A stretch of 35,033 bases of DNA from an uncultured Alphaproteobacteria bacterium (GCA_937891825.1 CALAHN010000048.1:1-35033), one strand, 5' to 3'. Counted from the first letter of the stretch, positions 16,619 through 25,530 are shown. Numbers and translations are program-made. The notes: generated by a model from the letters alone, not told the origin.

Positions 16619-18169
16619 TTACCGGCGGCGGCGCCACAGGAACGCCACCGGCAACAACGGCGCCAGCGCGATAATGCTGAGGGCGACGAAACCGTCCTGG
16701 AAGCCCAGCATGTTGGCCTTCGCCGTCACCACCTGATCGAGATAGCGAAGCGCCGCCCCCTGTTGCTCCGCCAGGGGCAGCCCGAAGGTGGAGAGATGAT
16801 CGCGGACCGTACTGAGCAGTTCGGTCGTCGCGCCGTTCGCGGCCGTCTGGGTCGCGCTCAGACTGCCGGCATGAAACTCGACCCGCTTTTCCAGCAGGAC
16901 GACGAAGCAACTGATGCCTGTCGAGCCGCCCAGCATCAACGACAGGTTGGTGACGCCCGCGCCCCGGCGCATCTGGGCCGGCGTCAGCGCGCCGACGGCG
17001 GTCGTATTCAGGGCCGGCGACACGAAGGCCGAGCCCAGCCGCCCCAGCAGCAGCGCGAACGCCACATACCAGAACACCGTATCCGGGTCCGCGCCCGCAA
17101 GCATGATGACGCTGGCGGCGATGATGACCAGGCCAAACGCCATGATCGCCTGCGCCGGCACGAAGTCCGCGACCCGGCCGGTCATCGGCAGCACCAATGC
17201 GGCGAACAGGCTGCCCGGCAGCAGCATCGAGCCGGCGATCGTCGGCGAGAAGCCTTGGACGATCTGGCCGAAGATCGGGAACGCATAGACGCTGGCGAAA
17301 TTGCCGAAGCCGAAGAGGAACGAGATCGAGAGCGCCGTCACGAACCGGCGATTGCTGAACAGGCTGAGGTCGAGCAGCGTCGCGTTCGGGCGCTTCTGGG
17401 AATAGACAAAAGCCACGCCCGCGACAACGGTCGCGACCGCCAGCATGAAGATGTCGTTCGATTCCCAGCCCCAGCGCTGGCCGTTGCCGAGCATCGTGAA
17501 CCAGCAGAAGACGGTGGCGTTGATCAGCCCAAAACCCAGCACGTCGAACCGCCCGGCGGGCATGCGGTGCTCCTCCGCGGGCAGGAACAGGAAGCCGAGG
17601 AACATCGCGAGGCCGCAAGCCGGGATCGGCGCCAGAAAGATCGCGCGCCAACTGAAGGCGTCGATCGCCATGCCCCCAAGCGCCGGCCCTAGCCCGAGGG
17701 CGACCGTGACGCCCATGCTGAACATGCCCATCGCCAGCCCGCGCTTCTCGACCGGGAAGACCTGGAACAGCACCAGCATCACCAGGGGCTGCAGGATCCC
17801 GGCGGCGAAGCCCTGAAGCACCCGACCGGCGATCAGCACCTGCAAGGAGGTCGCGAAGTAGCACATGAGGGCGGCGCCCGCGAACACCGCCATGACGCCC
17901 ATGAACGCCCGGCGCTGCCCGGTCTTGGCGATCACCCACGAACTGGCGAGCAGGCCCGTGGTGTTCATCGCCAGGAACGCCGAGGACAGGAATTGCGCCT
18001 GCCCCTGCCCGACGCCGAACGCCCCCATGACATTCGGGATCGCGACGTTGACCATCGTCCCGGTGAAGATCGAGGTGAAGAAGGCCGACAGCGCCGCGAT
18101 CGTCGCAAGCCAACGGGCGGCGGGGCTGAAGACGGCCTGCGCGTGCGGCGGGGCGGTGGCGGCGGTCAT
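16619..18169 (-). CDS. DHA2 family MFS efflux transporter (EmrB/QacA-like)
   Basis: A 516-residue transporter with about 14 membrane helices, the DHA2 layout. Family signs are the N-terminal FTGTMVNVAIPNVMGAFG, the loop GRVLQGFAAGILQPLVM, and the antiporter motif C region ALGLGPALGGMAID. It expels hydrophobic compounds using the proton gradient. The ATG at 18169 is taken; a TTG at 18190 would add 7 residues, and neither has a clear Shine-Dalgarno. It lies 107 nt downstream of the oppD-like gene on the same strand, with a possible terminator between, so it may be a separate unit. A TolC-type or membrane-fusion partner is not present. Confidence 0.92.
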   Translation of the reverse strand: MTAATAPPHAQAVFSPAARWLATIAALSAFFTSIFTGTMVNVAIPNVMGAFGVGQGQAQFLSSAFLAMNTTGLLASSWVIAKTGQRRAFMGVMAVFAGAALMCYFATSLQVLIAGRVLQGFAAGILQPLVMLVLFQVFPVEKRGLAMGMFSMGVTVALGLGPALGGMAIDAFSWRAIFLAPIPACGLAMFLGFLFLPAEEHRMPAGRFDVLGFGLINATVFCWFTMLGNGQRWGWESNDIFMLAVATVVAGVAFVYSQKRPNATLLDLSLFSNRRFVTALSISFLFGFGNFASVYAFPIFGQIVQGFSPTIAGSMLLPGSLFAALVLPMTGRVADFVPAQAIMAFGLVIIAASVIMLAGADPDTVFWYVAFALLLGRLGSAFVSPALNTTAVGALTPAQMRRGAGVTNLSLMLGGSTGISCFVVLLEKRVEFHAGSLSATQTAANGATTELLSTVRDHLSTFGLPLAEQQGAALRYLDQVVTAKANMLGFQDGFVALSIIALAPLLPVAFLWRRRR

Positions 18170-18242
18170 CCGGTTCGATGCCAATTCCAACGACGCGGCG
18201 GCATCGCCGCGGGCGCTCGAAATAGCATGGGACCGTCAGAGA

Positions 18243-18271
18243 CGCCAGAAAGCCCCGCCAAGGGCTGGCGG
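18243..18271 (-). terminator. Stem-loop after the ABC-amidase operon
   Basis: On the minus strand CCGCCA (18271-18266) pairs with TGGCGG (18260-18255) around a 5-nt loop, followed by GGCTTTCT. It begins 6 nt after the oppD-like stop. An alternative fold (CGCC-AGCCC with GGGCT-GGCG) is also possible. The short T-run makes termination plausible only. Confidence 0.35.
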
Positions 18272-18276
18272 AAGCG

Positions 18277-19314
18277 TCAGGCCGGCGCCGCGCCGGCGCG
18301 GATGCAGCGCACGATCTGGCCCGCCGCGACCTCGACCGGCGGCGGCGGCGCTTCCAGGCAGCCAGCGATCGCAAGGCCGCAGCGGGGCGCGAAGGGGCAG
18401 CCCTTCGGCGGATTGCTCATGTCCGGCGGCGAGCCCGGGATCGCCTCCAACCGCGCGCCGCGCGATGCGCCATGCACCGTCGACCGTAGCAGGCCGCGCG
18501 TATAGGGGTGAGAGGGCGAGCGAATGACGTCCCGGACCGTTCCGGTCTCGACCATGCGCCCGGCATACATCACCGCCAGCCGGTCGGCGATTTCCGTCGC
18601 GACGCCGACATCGTGCGTGACGAAAATCACGCTCATGCCAAGCTCGCGCTGCAACTGGCGGAGCAGCAGCAGAATCTGGATCTGCACCGTCGCGTCGAGC
18701 GCCGTCGTCGGCTCGTCCGCCAGCAGCAGCTTCGGCGAACAGGCGAGCGCCAGCGCGATCATCGCGCGCTGACGCATGCCGCCCGAAAGCTCGTGCGGAT
18801 ATGCGGCGAGCCGCCGTTGCGGCGACGGGATCTGCACCAGGTCGAACAGGTCGCGCGCGCGCTTCAGGCCTTCGGCCCGGGACTTGCCCATATGACGCTC
18901 GACGGTTTCCGCGATCTGGGCGCCGACCGAAAACACCGGGTCGAACGCCACCATCGGCTCCTGGAAGATCATCGCGACGTCCTGGCCGCGCATGTCCGAG
19001 AGGGCGCTCGGCGAAAGCTGCATCACATCCCGGCCGTCGACGCTGATCTCGCCCTCCAGGCGCGCCCGCTGCGGCAACAGCCGCATGAGCGCGCGCATGG
19101 TGACGCTCTTGCCGGACCCGGACTCGCCGAGGATCGTCAGCACCTCGCCCCGCGCCAGATCGAAATCGACGCCGTTCACGGCCTGGACGGTCGCCTCCCG
19201 ACTGACGAACGCAACCTTGAGCCCGCGCACGCGCACCAGCGGCTCGGCGGTTGCTGCTGCTGCGGCGGCGGCTGACGCTTTGACGGGCGGCTCTGCGAGG
19301 GCGAGATCGTTCAT
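18277..19314 (-). CDS. Oligopeptide-type ABC transporter ATP-binding protein (OppD/DppD-like)
   Basis: A 345-residue ATPase of the peptide/nickel importer family. Motifs: Walker A GESGSGKS (63-70), Q-loop IFQEPM, ABC signature LSGGMRQR, Walker B LLLADEPTTALD and switch His in VTHD. The C-terminal extension with CPFAPRC and further Cys residues is the oligopeptide-binding-protein-dependent domain, which in this family often carries an Fe-S cluster. The N-terminus has an Ala-rich linker (14-22) encoded by GCN repeats. GGAG lies 9 nt upstream. It is the last gene of the ABC operon, parted from its OppF-like partner by the amidase and a 63-residue gene; its start overlaps the amidase stop (ATGA). 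Confidence 0.94.
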   Translation of the reverse strand: MNDLALAEPPVKASAAAAAAATAEPLVRVRGLKVAFVSREATVQAVNGVDFDLARGEVLTILGESGSGKSVTMRALMRLLPQRARLEGEISVDGRDVMQLSPSALSDMRGQDVAMIFQEPMVAFDPVFSVGAQIAETVERHMGKSRAEGLKRARDLFDLVQIPSPQRRLAAYPHELSGGMRQRAMIALALACSPKLLLADEPTTALDATVQIQILLLLRQLQRELGMSVIFVTHDVGVATEIADRLAVMYAGRMVETGTVRDVIRSPSHPYTRGLLRSTVHGASRGARLEAIPGSPPDMSNPPKGCPFAPRCGLAIAGCLEAPPPPVEVAAGQIVRCIRAGAAPA

Positions 19315-20720
19315 AGGTCTGGGCTCCGTTTTGAGAATCCGGTCTCGGCCTCATAGGCCGCGCCAAGGCTATAGAGATCGGCTTCGGCGAAGGGCCGGCC
19401 GATCAACTGGATCGAACCCGGCATGCCAAGCACGGCATCGGGCGTCGGCATTGCGAGGCCCGGCAGCGTCAGATAGTTGAACGGCCGGGTGCAGCGGGAC
19501 AGGCGGGAGATCACGCTTTCGAACCCCTGCCCGGCCCCGACGTCCGTCGCCTCGATCGCCGGCGTCGCGACGTTGCAGGTCGGCGCCAGCAGAATGTCGC
19601 ACGCGCCGAATACCCGCTGGCAGAACTCCGCGACGATTCGGGGCCGAAGCTGCAAGGCCGAGAGATAGTCGACCGCGCTGAAGCGAAAGCCGGGTTCGGC
19701 GCGCGCCAGCATCTGGGCGCCGTAATCCTCCCGGCGCTCCCTGATCCAGTGGGCATGCAAGGTCGCAGCTTCCGGTCCCATCGTCGCAGCCGCAAGCGCA
19801 TTGATGCGCCGCATGTCGCCGACATCGACCTCGACCAGCGTGGCGCCGGCGGCCTTCAGGGCGCCGAGGGCCGCGTCCCTGGCGGCCAGCGCCTCCAGGT
19901 CGGCGTCGTCCTCGAAGTAGCCGCGCGCGACGCCGACCCTGACGCCCCGCGCCTTGGGATTCGCCGCCGCGGCCGCGTAATCCGCGACAGGCATGTCGGA
20001 CGCCGTCGGGTCATCCGGGTCCGCGCCTGCGATCGCCGCGAGCAGCATCGCGTTGTCCAGCACCGTCCGGGTCAACGGCCCGACATTATCCAGCGAGAAC
20101 GACAGTCCCATGACGCCGTGACGGCTGACGCGGGTCTGCGTCGGCTTCATGCCCGCGAGGCCGCAGAATCCGGCCGGCAATCGGATCGAGCCGCCGGTAT
20201 CGGACCCAAGCGCGCCGAAACACAAGCGGCCGCCGGTCGCCGAGCCGGACCCGGACGACGATCCGCCGGTGATGCGCGACGGGTCCCAGGGGTTCCGGCA
20301 GGCCCCGAAATGTTCGTTGTGCCCGGTCGGCCCGAAAGCGAATTCGGCCATGTTCAGACCGCCGAGATAGACCGCGCCCGCGTCGGCAAGCCGGACGAGC
20401 GCCGTCGCGGTCACGGTCGGCTCGAACGTGCGGCGGATCTTGGATCCGCAGGTCGTCGGCTTGCCTGCCCGGTAGTACATGTCCTTATGGGCGAGCGGCA
20501 CGCCCGCGAGCGGACCGAGCGTCGCCCCCTTGGCCCGCTTGTCGTCAATCCGGGCCGCCTCAGCGCGCGCGATATCGGCATCGACCCGAATAAAGGCATT
20601 CAGCTTCGGGTTGATCGCATCGATGCGGCTGAGCGTCGCCTCGGTCAGTTCAAGCGCCGTGAATTCGCCCTTGGCGACGCCTGCCGCCGCCTCCGACAAA
20701 CTGAGATCCGTCAAACTCAT
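19311..20720 (-). CDS. Amidase (amidase signature family)
   Basis: A 469-residue amidase-signature hydrolase that cleaves carboxamides with a Ser-cisSer-Lys triad: Lys79 in AHKDMYY, the Ser cluster in TGGSSSGSGS (151-160), and Ser178 in GSDTGGSIRLPAG. The remaining family elements, NPWDPSRITGGSSSG and GLAGMKPT, are intact. GAAGGAAG lies about 6 nt before the start. It overlaps by 4 nt both the 63-residue gene upstream and the oppD-like gene downstream, so it is firmly inside the ABC operon and is likely to act on the imported substrate. No signal peptide, hence cytoplasmic. The substrate is unknown; GatA-type tRNA amidotransferase is unlikely without GatB/GatC here. Confidence 0.93.
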   Translation of the reverse strand: MSLTDLSLSEAAAGVAKGEFTALELTEATLSRIDAINPKLNAFIRVDADIARAEAARIDDKRAKGATLGPLAGVPLAHKDMYYRAGKPTTCGSKIRRTFEPTVTATALVRLADAGAVYLGGLNMAEFAFGPTGHNEHFGACRNPWDPSRITGGSSSGSGSATGGRLCFGALGSDTGGSIRLPAGFCGLAGMKPTQTRVSRHGVMGLSFSLDNVGPLTRTVLDNAMLLAAIAGADPDDPTASDMPVADYAAAAANPKARGVRVGVARGYFEDDADLEALAARDAALGALKAAGATLVEVDVGDMRRINALAAATMGPEAATLHAHWIRERREDYGAQMLARAEPGFRFSAVDYLSALQLRPRIVAEFCQRVFGACDILLAPTCNVATPAIEATDVGAGQGFESVISRLSRCTRPFNYLTLPGLAMPTPDAVLGMPGSIQLIGRPFAEADLYSLGAAYEAETGFSKRSPDL

Positions 20721-20908
20721 GAAGCGCTTCCTTCGGCAAGCTTGCGAAGCGTCTTGTGCAGGTGATCCGGCTCCGTATCGAAGAGGGAAACGCCGCCGCG
20801 ATCCAGGATCGCCGCCCTGACCGCCGCCTGGGCGCGGTCGGCGCGCGCCGCCGCCTCTGGCGTGTAGACAATGCCTGGAAACGGTTCGTCCGCCTTTGTT
20901 TCAGTCAT
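20717..20908 (-). CDS. Small 63-residue protein embedded in the ABC-amidase operon
   Basis: It overlaps the oppF-like stop (20905-20908) and the amidase start (20717-20720) by ATGA at both ends, and has GAAGGA 8 nt before its ATG, which strongly supports translation. It is mostly helical by composition: an N-terminal FPGIVYTP segment, an Ala/Arg-rich helix (18-36) and a basic C-terminal LHKTLRKLAEG. I recognise no family. Its place beside an amidase-signature enzyme recalls GatC and AtzG, small helical partners of amidases, but sequence resemblance to either is not evident to me, so this is only a hypothesis. Confidence 0.75.
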   Translation of the reverse strand: MTETKADEPFPGIVYTPEAAARADRAQAAVRAAILDRGGVSLFDTEPDHLHKTLRKLAEGSAS

Positions 20909-21924
20909 GCCGGAAGTCCTTCCGCGCTGGATTTGCTATGACCCGAGCCGGCCTCGGCCATATGGCAGGCGACAGACTGCGCGCCGCCCGCGCGGATCGA
21001 TCGCAGCGCCGGCGCCTTCAATTCGCACACCTTTTCCGCGAACGGACAACGGGTGTGGAACCGGCAGCCAGACGGCGGATTGATCGGGTTCGGCGGGTCG
21101 CCGGTCAAGGGCGGCGCGTCGGTGCGCCGGTCCGGATCCATCGAAGGCATCGCGGAAAGAAGGGCGCGGGTATAGGGATGGCGCGGCGATTCATAGATCG
21201 CATCGACATCGCCGATCTCGACGACCTTGCCCAGATACATCACCAGGACCCGGTCGCTGACATAGCGGACGACGTTCAGATCGTGGCTGATAAAGACAAA
21301 CGTCAGGTCGAACTCGCGCTTCAGGTCCATCAGCAAGTTCAGCACCTGCGCTTCGACCGATTTGTCGAGCGCGGATACGGCCTCGTCCAGGATCAGCACC
21401 TCCGGCTCCAGGGCAAGCGCCCGGGCGATGTTGACCCGCTGCCGCTGGCCGCCGGAAAGCTCGTGCGGATAGCGGCGGATGAACAGGTTCGGGTCGAGGC
21501 CCACCTTCGCCAGCAGGTCCCGCGCCCTGGCGCGCGCCGCCGTCTGGCCAAGTCCGTGCACCATTGGTCCGAAGGCGATGCTGCCTTCGACCGGCAGGCG
21601 CGGATTGAGCGACGAATACGAGTCCTGAAACACCATCTGCATGCGCTTGCGCATGTCGTGAACCGCGATGCCCTCTCGGCTGCCGACTTCCATGCCGTCG
21701 AACACGACGGCGCCGGAGTCGGGGCGGATCAGGTGCATCAGCAGCCGCGCCGTCGTCGACTTGCCGCAACCGCTCTCGCCGACGATGCCAAGGGTTTCGC
21801 CCCGCGCTACATCGAAATCGACGAAATCGACCGCCTGCACCTGGGCGACGGTCCGGTTCAGGACGCCGCCCTTGATCGGGAAGTACTTCTTCAGTCCGGA
21901 GACATGGAGGAGCGGCGCTCTCAT
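20905..21924 (-). CDS. Oligopeptide-type ABC transporter ATP-binding protein (OppF/DppF-like)
   Basis: A 339-residue second ATPase of the importer. It opens with LLHVSGLKKYFPIKGG, the OppF-type N-terminus, then Walker A GESGCGKS (49-56), Q-loop VFQDSYSSLNPR, signature LSGGQRQR, Walker B LILDEAVSALD, switch His in ISHD and a Cys-containing C-terminal extension (GCRFHTRCPFAEKVC). The ATG at 21924 is chosen because the upstream permease stop overlaps it (ATGA) and the conserved domain starts here; the Shine-Dalgarno is weak, as expected for coupling. It pairs with the OppD-like protein at 18277-19314 to power the permeases. Confidence 0.95.
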   Translation of the reverse strand: MRAPLLHVSGLKKYFPIKGGVLNRTVAQVQAVDFVDFDVARGETLGIVGESGCGKSTTARLLMHLIRPDSGAVVFDGMEVGSREGIAVHDMRKRMQMVFQDSYSSLNPRLPVEGSIAFGPMVHGLGQTAARARARDLLAKVGLDPNLFIRRYPHELSGGQRQRVNIARALALEPEVLILDEAVSALDKSVEAQVLNLLMDLKREFDLTFVFISHDLNVVRYVSDRVLVMYLGKVVEIGDVDAIYESPRHPYTRALLSAMPSMDPDRRTDAPPLTGDPPNPINPPSGCRFHTRCPFAEKVCELKAPALRSIRAGGAQSVACHMAEAGSGHSKSSAEGLPA

Positions 21925-22832
21925 AGGCGGATATCCATCGCTGTGCGGAGACCGTCGCTCAACATGTTGAAGCTGAGCGAGGTGAGGAAGATCATCGCGC
22001 CGGGCAAGGCTGCGACCCACGGGCTGACATAGATCGATTGCCGGAGGGTGTTCAGCATCAGCCCCCATTCGGGCTTCGGCGGCTCCGTGCCGAGGCCGAG
22101 GAAGCTCAAGCCCGAGGCCAGAATGATGCTGACGCTGATCAAACTGGTCGAGTAGATGAAGACCGGACCCGCCACATTGCTCAGGACATGCGCCCTGATG
22201 ATGGTGAAGGCGTTGGCGCCGCTCGCCCGCGCCGCCTCCACATAGTCGAGATTGCGGATCTGGGTGGTGACGCTTTCCGTAACCCGGGCGATCGGCGGAA
22301 TGAAGACGATGGTCAGCGAGATGATCGCATTAACGATGCCCGCCCCCAACGCGCCGGAAATCGCTATCGCCAGCAGCACCGACGGGAAGGCATAGAACAC
22401 GTCGATCGTACGCATGATCGCCATGTTGGTCTTGCCGCCAAGGAAGCCTGCTGTAAGGCCGAGCATGCCGCCGATCACGAGAGCGAGCGCCACCGGCGAT
22501 ATGCCCATCACCAGGGAAAGGCGGCCGCCATGCAGCAGGCGGCTGAGCATGTCACGGCCCAACTCATCGGCGCCGAGCAGGAAGCCCGGCGTGCCGATCG
22601 GCTTCAAGCGCTTGACCATGTTGGTTTTAAAGGGGTCGGCTGGCGCGAGCACGTCCGCGAAGATCGTGCTCATCAGGATCGTGATCAGGATGCCTGCGAA
22701 GACCAGCGTCACCGGATCGCGCAGCAAGCTTTGCCAGACGGTCGTCCAGTATGACCGCGATTTCGCGGCGACCTGGGTATCGTCGATCGCGGCCTCAGCG
22801 AGGCCGGCGGCGACGGGCGTGGTATCGGCCAT
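21921..22832 (-). CDS. Oligopeptide-type ABC transporter permease (DppC/OppC-like)
   Basis: A 303-residue inner-membrane permease with about 6 helices. The N-terminal cytoplasmic stretch is followed by a first helix (about 44-62), the LGADELGRDMLSRLLHGGRLSL element (about 86-107) typical of OppC-type permeases, and the EAA loop YVEAARASGANAFTIIRAHVLSN that docks on the ATPases. AGGAGGGG lies upstream of the start, overlapping the end of the dppB-like gene 15 nt away. It forms the translocation pore with the DppB-like protein. Confidence 0.95.
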   Translation of the reverse strand: MADTTPVAAGLAEAAIDDTQVAAKSRSYWTTVWQSLLRDPVTLVFAGILITILMSTIFADVLAPADPFKTNMVKRLKPIGTPGFLLGADELGRDMLSRLLHGGRLSLVMGISPVALALVIGGMLGLTAGFLGGKTNMAIMRTIDVFYAFPSVLLAIAISGALGAGIVNAIISLTIVFIPPIARVTESVTTQIRNLDYVEAARASGANAFTIIRAHVLSNVAGPVFIYSTSLISVSIILASGLSFLGLGTEPPKPEWGLMLNTLRQSIYVSPWVAALPGAMIFLTSLSFNMLSDGLRTAMDIRL

Positions 22833-22847
22833 GGGTTCCGTCCCCTC

Positions 22848-23801
22848 CTAGCTGCGCGCCATGCGCGGATCGATGAGCGATTGCAGAATGTCGACCAGCA
22901 GGTTCATCACGACGAAGAACATCGCCAGCACCAGAATGACGCCCTGCAACAACGGGATGTCCCGCCGGAAGATGGCGTCGTTCAACAGGAAGCCTGTGCC
23001 CGGCCAGGAAAACACTGTCTCCACCAGGATCGAGCCGCCGAGCAGGTAGCCGATCTGCAGGCCGGACACCGCCAGCACGGTCGGCGCGGCGTTCGCGCAG
23101 ACATGCAGGAATATCCGAAAGCTTTTCAGGCCCTTGGCTTCAAGCGTCTGCACGAACTCCATGGTCAGGATTTCAGCGACGGTCGCGCGGACGGACCGGG
23201 TGATGATGCCGATCGGGATCACGGAAAGCGTTATCACCGGCAGAATCAGATGGCGCATATGCGCCTGATCCCAAGCCCAGTCCTTCGCTCCGCCGGGGCC
23301 CATGCCCATGGCCGGCAAGACGTTCATCTCGACCGAGAAGATGATCACCAGCACGAGGCCCAGCCAGTAATGGGGGACGCTGACGCCGGCGATGGCGAAG
23401 CCGGTCGCGAGCTTGTCGATCCAGGAGCCTTGATAATATCCGGCGATCGCGCCGATCAGGCATCCAAGCGTCATGCCGATCAGGATCGCGCCGGCTGCGA
23501 GGATCAGCGTGTTGACCACGCCGCCCGCGATCGCCTCGGCGACAGGGCGGCCGGTGGCGAACGAGATGCCGAAGTCGCCGGAAAGCGCCCGACCGAGCCA
23601 GATCGCGTATTGCACCGGGATCGGCTTGTCGAAGCCATAGGCCTCGATCAGGATTTGAACTGTTTCCTTGGGCGCATCTGGCGGAACGACGGCGTTGAGC
23701 GGGTCGCCGGGCGCGATGTGCACCAGCCCGAAGATGATAACCGTGACGCCCAGAGCGATAGGGATCACATAGAGGATACGGCGGGCGATATACGCAAACA
23801 T
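22848..23801 (-). CDS. Oligopeptide-type ABC transporter permease (DppB/OppB-like)
   Basis: A 317-residue permease. The N-terminus (ARRILYVIPIALGVTVIIFGLVHIAPGDP) is the OppB-type first helix with the conserved H-x-x-P-G-D-P element. About six helices follow, with an EAA-like loop FVQTLEAKGLKSFRIFLHVCANAAP and the C-terminal DILQSLIDPRMA. GAGG lies 9 nt before the ATG. It is the second gene of the operon, 97 bp after the binding-protein gene, with a strong GC stem-loop in that gap. Confidence 0.95.
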   Translation of the reverse strand: MFAYIARRILYVIPIALGVTVIIFGLVHIAPGDPLNAVVPPDAPKETVQILIEAYGFDKPIPVQYAIWLGRALSGDFGISFATGRPVAEAIAGGVVNTLILAAGAILIGMTLGCLIGAIAGYYQGSWIDKLATGFAIAGVSVPHYWLGLVLVIIFSVEMNVLPAMGMGPGGAKDWAWDQAHMRHLILPVITLSVIPIGIITRSVRATVAEILTMEFVQTLEAKGLKSFRIFLHVCANAAPTVLAVSGLQIGYLLGGSILVETVFSWPGTGFLLNDAIFRRDIPLLQGVILVLAMFFVVMNLLVDILQSLIDPRMARS

Positions 23802-23844
23802 GGGCGCTGGCCTCGGGCTACGTCAGGCTTGGGAGAACGCGAGC

Positions 23845-23889
23845 GGGGGGCGGCGGCGGCGCTGGAGTCTGGCTCCGCCGCCGCCCCCC
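23845..23889 (-). repeat. Perfect 15-bp GC stem-loop between binding-protein and permease genes
   Basis: GGGGGGCGGCGGCGG (23845-23859) and its exact reverse complement CCGCCGCCGCCCCCC (23875-23889) enclose a 15-nt loop. It begins 9 nt after the binding-protein stop and ends 43 nt before the dppB-like start. Such stems between a periplasmic binding-protein gene and its permeases commonly protect the upstream mRNA or limit read-through, giving excess binding protein; that role is inferred here. Confidence 0.7.
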
Positions 23890-23898
23890 AGGGAACGC

Positions 23899-25530
23899 CT
23901 ATTCCATGTAGACGGACGTCAACGACTGGAACCAGTTGCGGGACTGAACGTAGCCCTTCACCTTGGTTGTCATCGCCCGAGGCGCCACGTCATGGACCAC
24001 CCAGATGAACGCCGCATCGTCAACGGCCCGGGCATGGACCTTCGCCAGGATCGCATCCCGTTCAGCGGGATCGAACGCGCCGTCCGCCGTGCGCAGCAGC
24101 GCATCCATCTCCGGGTCGTCGTAGTAGCCCCAATTGACGCCCTTGGGCGCGCTCAGATCGCTCCGCATGAAGCGTGTGAAGGCGCTGTAGGGGTCCTGGG
24201 TGGTGTAGCTCACGTTGATCACATGGGCGCCGTTGGCTTGCGGCGATTTCGCGCCCGCCCGCCAGAGGTCGATCAGCGCATTCCATTCGGTGACCTCGAA
24301 GTCGATCTTGATCCCGACATCGGCCAGGTTCTGCTGCATGTACTCGTTCATTTGCAGCGGCAGCATCTGGCCGGAACCGCTGGCGGAGATCATGGCTTTA
24401 ATATTCACCGGGTTGTCCGTGCTGAAGCCTGCCTCCTTCAGCAGCGCCTTGGCGGCTTCGGGATCGAACTTCACCTTGAAGGTCGGTTCGCCGAACCAGG
24501 GATCGGTCGGCGTCACGTGACCCACAGCCGGGATCGCATAGCCGCCGAGCAGCGCCTTGATGCCTTCGCGGTCGATGGCGAGGTTGGCGGCCTTCCGCAC
24601 CCGGATATCGTTCCAGGGCGAGCCTTCGACGCGGCTCAAATGCCAGGACCAGATATGCGGGTAGACATTGGCGACCATCTTGAAGCCCTGGGATTCTATC
24701 CTGGGGATCGCATCGGGCGCCGGCGCTTCGATCCAGTCGACCTGGCCGGATAGCAGCGCCGCGGTCCGGGCGTTCGGGTCCGGGATCGGCAACGCGATCA
24801 CCTTGTCCAGTTTCGGCACGCGGCTCGTGTCCCAATGCTCCTTGAACGGCACGAATTCCACGCTTTCGCGCGGCGCCAGGGCCGCAAGCTTCCAGGGGCC
24901 GGTTCCGGATGGCGTTTTCCCGAATTCGTTCCAGTCCTTGCCCGTCTTTTCCCATTGGGCCGGGCTCGCCATCAGGATGTAGCAAAGCTGGAAGGGCACG
25001 AAGCCGCTTGGCTCATGGGTGGTGAATTCGACGGTGTAATCGTCGATCTTCTTGTAGCTCTTGATCGAGGGAATGCGGAAATTCACGAGCGACCCTTGCC
25101 GGGCGCTGAACTGCGGCGAATCCTTGTCCAGAAGCTTGTCGAAGTTGAAGATCACCGCGTCGGCGTTGAAGGTGGAGCCGTCATGGAATTTCACGCCCTT
25201 GCGGAGGTTGAACGTCCACTTGGTCGGATCGTCCTTGTTCACCGACCAGCTTTCCGCCAGGCCCGGAATGAGCGCCGAGGGCTTGTCGTCGGCCGTCATG
25301 TCCCAGTTGATCAAAGCGTCATAGAGCATCAGGCCCATAAACCGGAAGCCTTCGAAGCCCTGGTCGGGCTGGCCGAAGGAAACCGGGATATCGGCCAGGG
25401 TCATGCCCAGACGAAGCGTGCCTTGCGCTTCCGCCGGCTTTGTCAAAGCGGGCGACAGGCTGAGGGCGGTCAACGCCGCCCCGCCCAGCACAGCCGCGAC
25501 GCCGCGGCCGAAAGTTCTACGATCGATCAT
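23899..25530 (-). CDS. ABC transporter substrate-binding protein, family 5 (peptide/opine type)
   Basis: A 543-residue extracytoplasmic binding protein of the SBP_bac_5 class. The N-terminus MIDRRTFGRG plus a hydrophobic segment to about residue 36 (ending near AEAQG) looks like a twin-arginine signal peptide. The core shows LAESWSVNKDDPTKWTFNLRKGVKFHDG, the hallmark of this class, and VRKAANLAIDREGIKALLGGYAIPA further on. GGAGG lies 9 nt before the ATG. First gene of the operon; the ligand is unknown, but the co-operonic amidase points to an amide-bearing compound rather than to ordinary peptides alone. Confidence 0.95.
   Translation of the reverse strand: MIDRRTFGRGVAAVLGGAALTALSLSPALTKPAEAQGTLRLGMTLADIPVSFGQPDQGFEGFRFMGLMLYDALINWDMTADDKPSALIPGLAESWSVNKDDPTKWTFNLRKGVKFHDGSTFNADAVIFNFDKLLDKDSPQFSARQGSLVNFRIPSIKSYKKIDDYTVEFTTHEPSGFVPFQLCYILMASPAQWEKTGKDWNEFGKTPSGTGPWKLAALAPRESVEFVPFKEHWDTSRVPKLDKVIALPIPDPNARTAALLSGQVDWIEAPAPDAIPRIESQGFKMVANVYPHIWSWHLSRVEGSPWNDIRVRKAANLAIDREGIKALLGGYAIPAVGHVTPTDPWFGEPTFKVKFDPEAAKALLKEAGFSTDNPVNIKAMISASGSGQMLPLQMNEYMQQNLADVGIKIDFEVTEWNALIDLWRAGAKSPQANGAHVINVSYTTQDPYSAFTRFMRSDLSAPKGVNWGYYDDPEMDALLRTADGAFDPAERDAILAKVHARAVDDAAFIWVVHDVAPRAMTTKVKGYVQSRNWFQSLTSVYME

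Noticed and set aside
19246-19275. GCN trinucleotide run at the 5' end of the oppD-like gene as a regulatory microsatellite
   Set aside because: It only encodes an Ala-rich N-terminal linker with mixed codons; there is no long exact repeat suggesting phase variation.
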